Assembly (NCBI GenBank): GCA_946481195.1
Contig: CAMLNG010000029.1
Span: 1-15,547 of the forward strand
Origin: an uncultured Chromatiaceae bacterium
Lineage (GTDB): Bacteria > Pseudomonadota > Gammaproteobacteria > Enterobacterales > Alteromonadaceae
Direction: 5' to 3'
DNA length: 15,547 nt
Shown: positions 13,147-15,547 of the stretch, piece by piece
Position numbering within the stretch: the first letter of the stretch is position 1
Layout: the number at the start of each line of letters is the position of its first letter
Notes under the pieces: model-generated
What the model was told of the DNA's origin: nothing
Databases searched by the model: none
The model's input: the letters and a program-made list of their open reading frames with translations, nothing else
Position numbers and translations under genes: made by a program

Positions 13147-13186
13147 AAATGTCCGCAACCGCAGCAAAGCGGACATTTAGTTTTTT
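13147..13186 (+). terminator. Intrinsic terminator at the right end of R2
   Basis: AAATGTCCGC (13147-13156), 12-base loop, GCGGACATTT (13169-13178), a perfect 10-bp stem followed by AG and six T (13181-13186). It would end + strand transcription coming from the S41 operon or from within R2. On the - strand it could help end the GH3 transcript, but there the T tract is only three bases. Confidence 0.65.
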
Positions 13187-13264
13187 CGAAAATCAGGCAT
13201 TTATAGATCTGCTTTTCGCTCAAAGCGGTCGCCCCAATCTACAGAACCCGGCATACAGCGGTGT

Positions 13265-15547
13265 TTAACCACCACAAATGCCATTACCTTCGTTCTCCGT
13301 CAAGCGCACCCGGGCCAGCTGGATTTGCAGGCCTTTGCCGGCACTGATCAGTAACGGATGGCTGATTTTAGTCAGATCAAAAGCTTTGTTACTGTCAGTG
13401 AAACAGCGCAGCGGGATCTTCAGTTGTTGCCAGCCTTGCCCTTGCTGTTTGGCGAAGTAAGCGCTGAAGTCGAGTAAAGTTTCACAGCCTGGCTGGCCCG
13501 ATACGCAGCGCATGCCGAGCTGCACTTTGCTTTGTTGTTCCGGCATTGCTAAGAGCTGATATTCCAGTTCCAGCACCATATCGCCGTTGGCCTGACGGGC
13601 CAGATCTATGCTTTGCTGCTGGGCATGGCTGATGGCCGCAGTGGCCGGGGCGCTGAATGTCAGCAGGATAGAATCTTCTTGCTGCAGCCGGTCTGTTGCT
13701 TTGCCGGTGAGCGCGCCAGTGGCCGATTGTTGCTGCGGATCTGTCACCACGGTGCTGCTCTCGCCTTCCTGTAACTGCAGCTGCCATGGATTCACTGCTT
13801 TGCCGGCATGCAGGTATCGGCTGAAATTCACTACCAAATCGGCGCTGATGCCGGAGTTTTCACTGAGTTTAGCGACCACAACATCATTCTGATAAGTCAG
13901 GCCATAATCAAAAGCGAACTGCGGCTTGTAGTCGGCGTCGCCGATATTCAGCGGCTTGCCGGTAGCGTCGGCTGGCCAGGAGAATGGCAGTTTGCCCTGG
14001 AAGTCAAAACGGATTTGGCCATCCGGCGCCCGTACCAGCACATCGGCGATAGCACCGCCTTCAGTGCCCGGTAAAAAGGCGGCAACAAAAGCATCGGACT
14101 GGTTCAGCTCCGGATTCACCCACAAAGGCCGGCCGGATAAAAACACCGACACAGTCGGAATCCCCTGCGCTTTGAGTTCGGTCAGGATTTGCAGTGCGCG
14201 GCTGTCATCAAACGCCAGATGGGCGCGGTCACCGACAAATTCGGCATAAGGTTCTTCGCCAAATACTACTATGGCGAGGTCCGGCTTGTGGCTGAAACGG
14301 CCGTTTTCACTGAGTTCGACGCTGCCGCCACCGGCTGCAAGTGCGGTTTTTAAGCCGGCATAAATGGATTCACCATTGGGGAAATCGCTGTTTTTATTGC
14401 CGGCGCCTTGCCAGCTTAAAGTCCAGCCGCCGCTTTGTTTACCGATATGGTCGGCGCCATCACCGGCCAGTAATACTTTGCTATTGGCTTTTAACGGCAG
14501 CAGTTTCTGGTTATTTTTCAGCAAGACCAATGATTTACGCGCCGCTTCACGCGCTACAGCCCGATGTTCAGCGCTGCCGAGCAGCTCAAACTTGCCGGCG
14601 AGCGGGCGTTTGGACGGTTGCACTTGCTCAAATAAGCCCATTTCGGCTTTGATGCGCAGCACGCGGCTGACTGCTTCATCGAGGCGGGCCATCGAAATAC
14701 GGCCGTCTTTGACTTGTGCCAGCGTGTTGTCATAAAGCTTCTGCCAGCTGTCCGGCGCCATAAACATATCAAGGCCCGCGTTTAACGCATTGGCGCAGTC
14801 GGTCGGTGTACAGCCTTTGACCTGACCATGGCCGTTCCAGTCACCGACAACAAAGCCGTCAAAGCCCATGCGGCCGACCAGCACGTCACTTAACATTGGC
14901 GCAAAACCATGCATTTTTTCGCCGTACCAGCTGTTGTATGAGGCCATCACCACGCGCGCGCCGGCTTTAATCGCACTGTAGTAGGGCAGGCCATGCAGGT
15001 CGCGTAAGTCGGCTTCGCTGTGTTGATTGTCGCCCTGATCTTTGCCGTTGACAGTGCCGCCATCACCAAGGAAATGTTTGACGGTCGCCAGCATATGGTT
15101 GCCGCGCAGGAAGTCGGCGCTACCCGGAACGCCTTGAATACCCTGCAGAATTTCCGGCGCGTAGGAGGCGACCAGCGCCGGATCTTCGCCATAAGATTCA
15201 TAAGTGCGGCCCCAGCGGTCGTCGCGCACCACTGCGATAGTCGGGGCAAAAGTCCAGTCGAGGCCGGTCACCTGCATTTCAATCGCCGTGATTTGGCCGA
15301 TTTTGCGCAGAAGTTTCGGTTCGCGCATCGCGCCTAAACCAATGTTATGCGGGAAAATAATTGCGCCTTTGACATTGCTGTGGCCATGCACCGCGTCTGT
15401 GCCCCACATCACCGGGATATAAGGCCGGCCGTCGCTGGTGTCGGTGCTGGCCTGCCAGAACGCATCGGCCAGTTCCAGCCAGGCTTTGGGGCCCACGCGG
15501 TTATCACGACCGGGCGCTGAGTTGCCGCCGTTTAGCACACTGCCGAG
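13265..15547 (-). CDS. Glycoside hydrolase family 3 exo-beta-glucosidase, ExoP type (5' end outside window)
   Basis: Exported or surface exo-1,3/1,4-beta-glucan hydrolase. The frame is open to the window edge and reads LGSVLNGGNSAPG across the GTG at 15538, a standard internal GH3 stretch, so that codon is not the start and the signal peptide lies outside. 760 codons are visible. Numbering from that GTG: TIM barrel 1-305 with GTDAVHGHSN (46-55), WGRTYESYGEDP (109-120), KHFLGDGGT (154-162) and the nucleophile Asp233 in FVVGDWNGHG. The alpha/beta sandwich domain is about 335-545, with GEEPYAEFVGD (427-437), which probably carries the acid/base Glu by analogy with barley ExoI. A C-terminal galactose-binding-like domain of the ExoP kind is about 560-757. 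It converges with the S41 operon across R2. The reaction is known from the family; the substrate is not proven here. Confidence 0.93.
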   Translation of the reverse strand, partial: LGSVLNGGNSAPGRDNRVGPKAWLELADAFWQASTDTSDGRPYIPVMWGTDAVHGHSNVKGAIIFPHNIGLGAMREPKLLRKIGQITAIEMQVTGLDWTFAPTIAVVRDDRWGRTYESYGEDPALVASYAPEILQGIQGVPGSADFLRGNHMLATVKHFLGDGGTVNGKDQGDNQHSEADLRDLHGLPYYSAIKAGARVVMASYNSWYGEKMHGFAPMLSDVLVGRMGFDGFVVGDWNGHGQVKGCTPTDCANALNAGLDMFMAPDSWQKLYDNTLAQVKDGRISMARLDEAVSRVLRIKAEMGLFEQVQPSKRPLAGKFELLGSAEHRAVAREAARKSLVLLKNNQKLLPLKANSKVLLAGDGADHIGKQSGGWTLSWQGAGNKNSDFPNGESIYAGLKTALAAGGGSVELSENGRFSHKPDLAIVVFGEEPYAEFVGDRAHLAFDDSRALQILTELKAQGIPTVSVFLSGRPLWVNPELNQSDAFVAAFLPGTEGGAIADVLVRAPDGQIRFDFQGKLPFSWPADATGKPLNIGDADYKPQFAFDYGLTYQNDVVVAKLSENSGISADLVVNFSRYLHAGKAVNPWQLQLQEGESSTVVTDPQQQSATGALTGKATDRLQQEDSILLTFSAPATAAISHAQQQSIDLARQANGDMVLELEYQLLAMPEQQSKVQLGMRCVSGQPGCETLLDFSAYFAKQQGQGWQQLKIPLRCFTDSNKAFDLTKISHPLLISAGKGLQIQLARVRLTENEGNGICGG

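Larger units (their letters stand above)
12795..13152. repeat. Repeat R2: second copy of the R element
   Basis: Direct copy of R1 (10565-10896) with the alignment figures given there. The 584-base gap 12681-13264 consists of a featureless tail of the S41 gene, R2, an intrinsic terminator and the 3' flank of the GH3 gene. R2 carries the promoter-like block at its left edge and a REP-like pair near its right end. TTGCGGACATT (12986-12996) and AATGTCCGCAA (13148-13158) form a perfect 11-bp inverted repeat that encloses the hairpin pair. Most differences from R1 in the left block are C/T or A/G transitions. Confidence 0.8.

Noticed and set aside
10565..13152. Composite transposon or IS pair around the MarR-S41 operon.
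   Set aside because: There is no transposase remnant, no terminal inverted repeats at the outer edges and no target duplication. The copies differ at about a quarter of positions, too diverged for a recent composite element.
1..15547. tRNA, rRNA, CRISPR arrays, phage or toxin-antitoxin genes.
   Set aside because: Looked for on both strands; no cloverleaf, regular spaced repeat or matching small gene pair was recognised by eye.

Overview
The window looks like chromosomal DNA of a free-living, polysaccharide-degrading gammaproteobacterium. The gene content (TonB-dependent receptor, PL10 pectate lyase, ExoP-type GH3 glucosidase, TorT-like sensor protein) and the glutamine-rich exported proteins recall the Rheinheimera/Alishewanella/Alteromonadales neighbourhood. 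That assignment is an inference; no 16S or other marker gene is present.

Layout. (1) Positions 1-2900 (+): the 3' part of a TonB-dependent receptor, overlapping by one base (TGATG) a PL10 pectate lyase. (2) Positions 3024-7654: a periplasmic 'sensing/redox' block with a TorT-like substrate-binding protein, two paralogous TIGR02285-type solute-binding proteins, an exported SAM-methyltransferase-like protein (- strand) and an exported c-type cytochrome. (3) Positions 7677-10496 (- strand): a sialate O-acetylesterase/acetylxylan-esterase-like SGNH hydrolase and a periplasmic TPR protein. (4) Positions 10497-13264: a MarR regulator and an S41 peptidase in a two-gene operon, lying between two long intergenic regions. 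(5) Positions 13265-15547 (- strand): a GH3 exo-glucosidase of the ExoP type, cut by the window end.

How the genes fit together. Receptor, pectate lyase, acetylesterase and GH3 enzyme fit uptake and stepwise breakdown of acetylated plant or algal polysaccharide: the receptor imports oligomers, the lyase cuts pectate, the esterase removes acetyl groups and GH3 trims beta-glucan ends. The exported binding proteins of block 2 have no transporter or kinase beside them and may feed receptors encoded elsewhere.

The least expected feature is in the two long gene-free stretches (10497-11121 and 12681-13264). They carry two diverged copies of one direct repeat of about 330-360 bp. Each copy has a promoter-like block at its left edge and, at its right side, a pair of inverted GTAG-headed hairpins with the architecture of REP/BIME elements. 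The four hairpin units share a GTAG-GTA...CG...CGTAC frame, and the right-hand copy is followed by a textbook intrinsic terminator. The repeats bracket the MarR-S41 operon. No transposase, integrase, CRISPR array, rRNA or tRNA was recognised.
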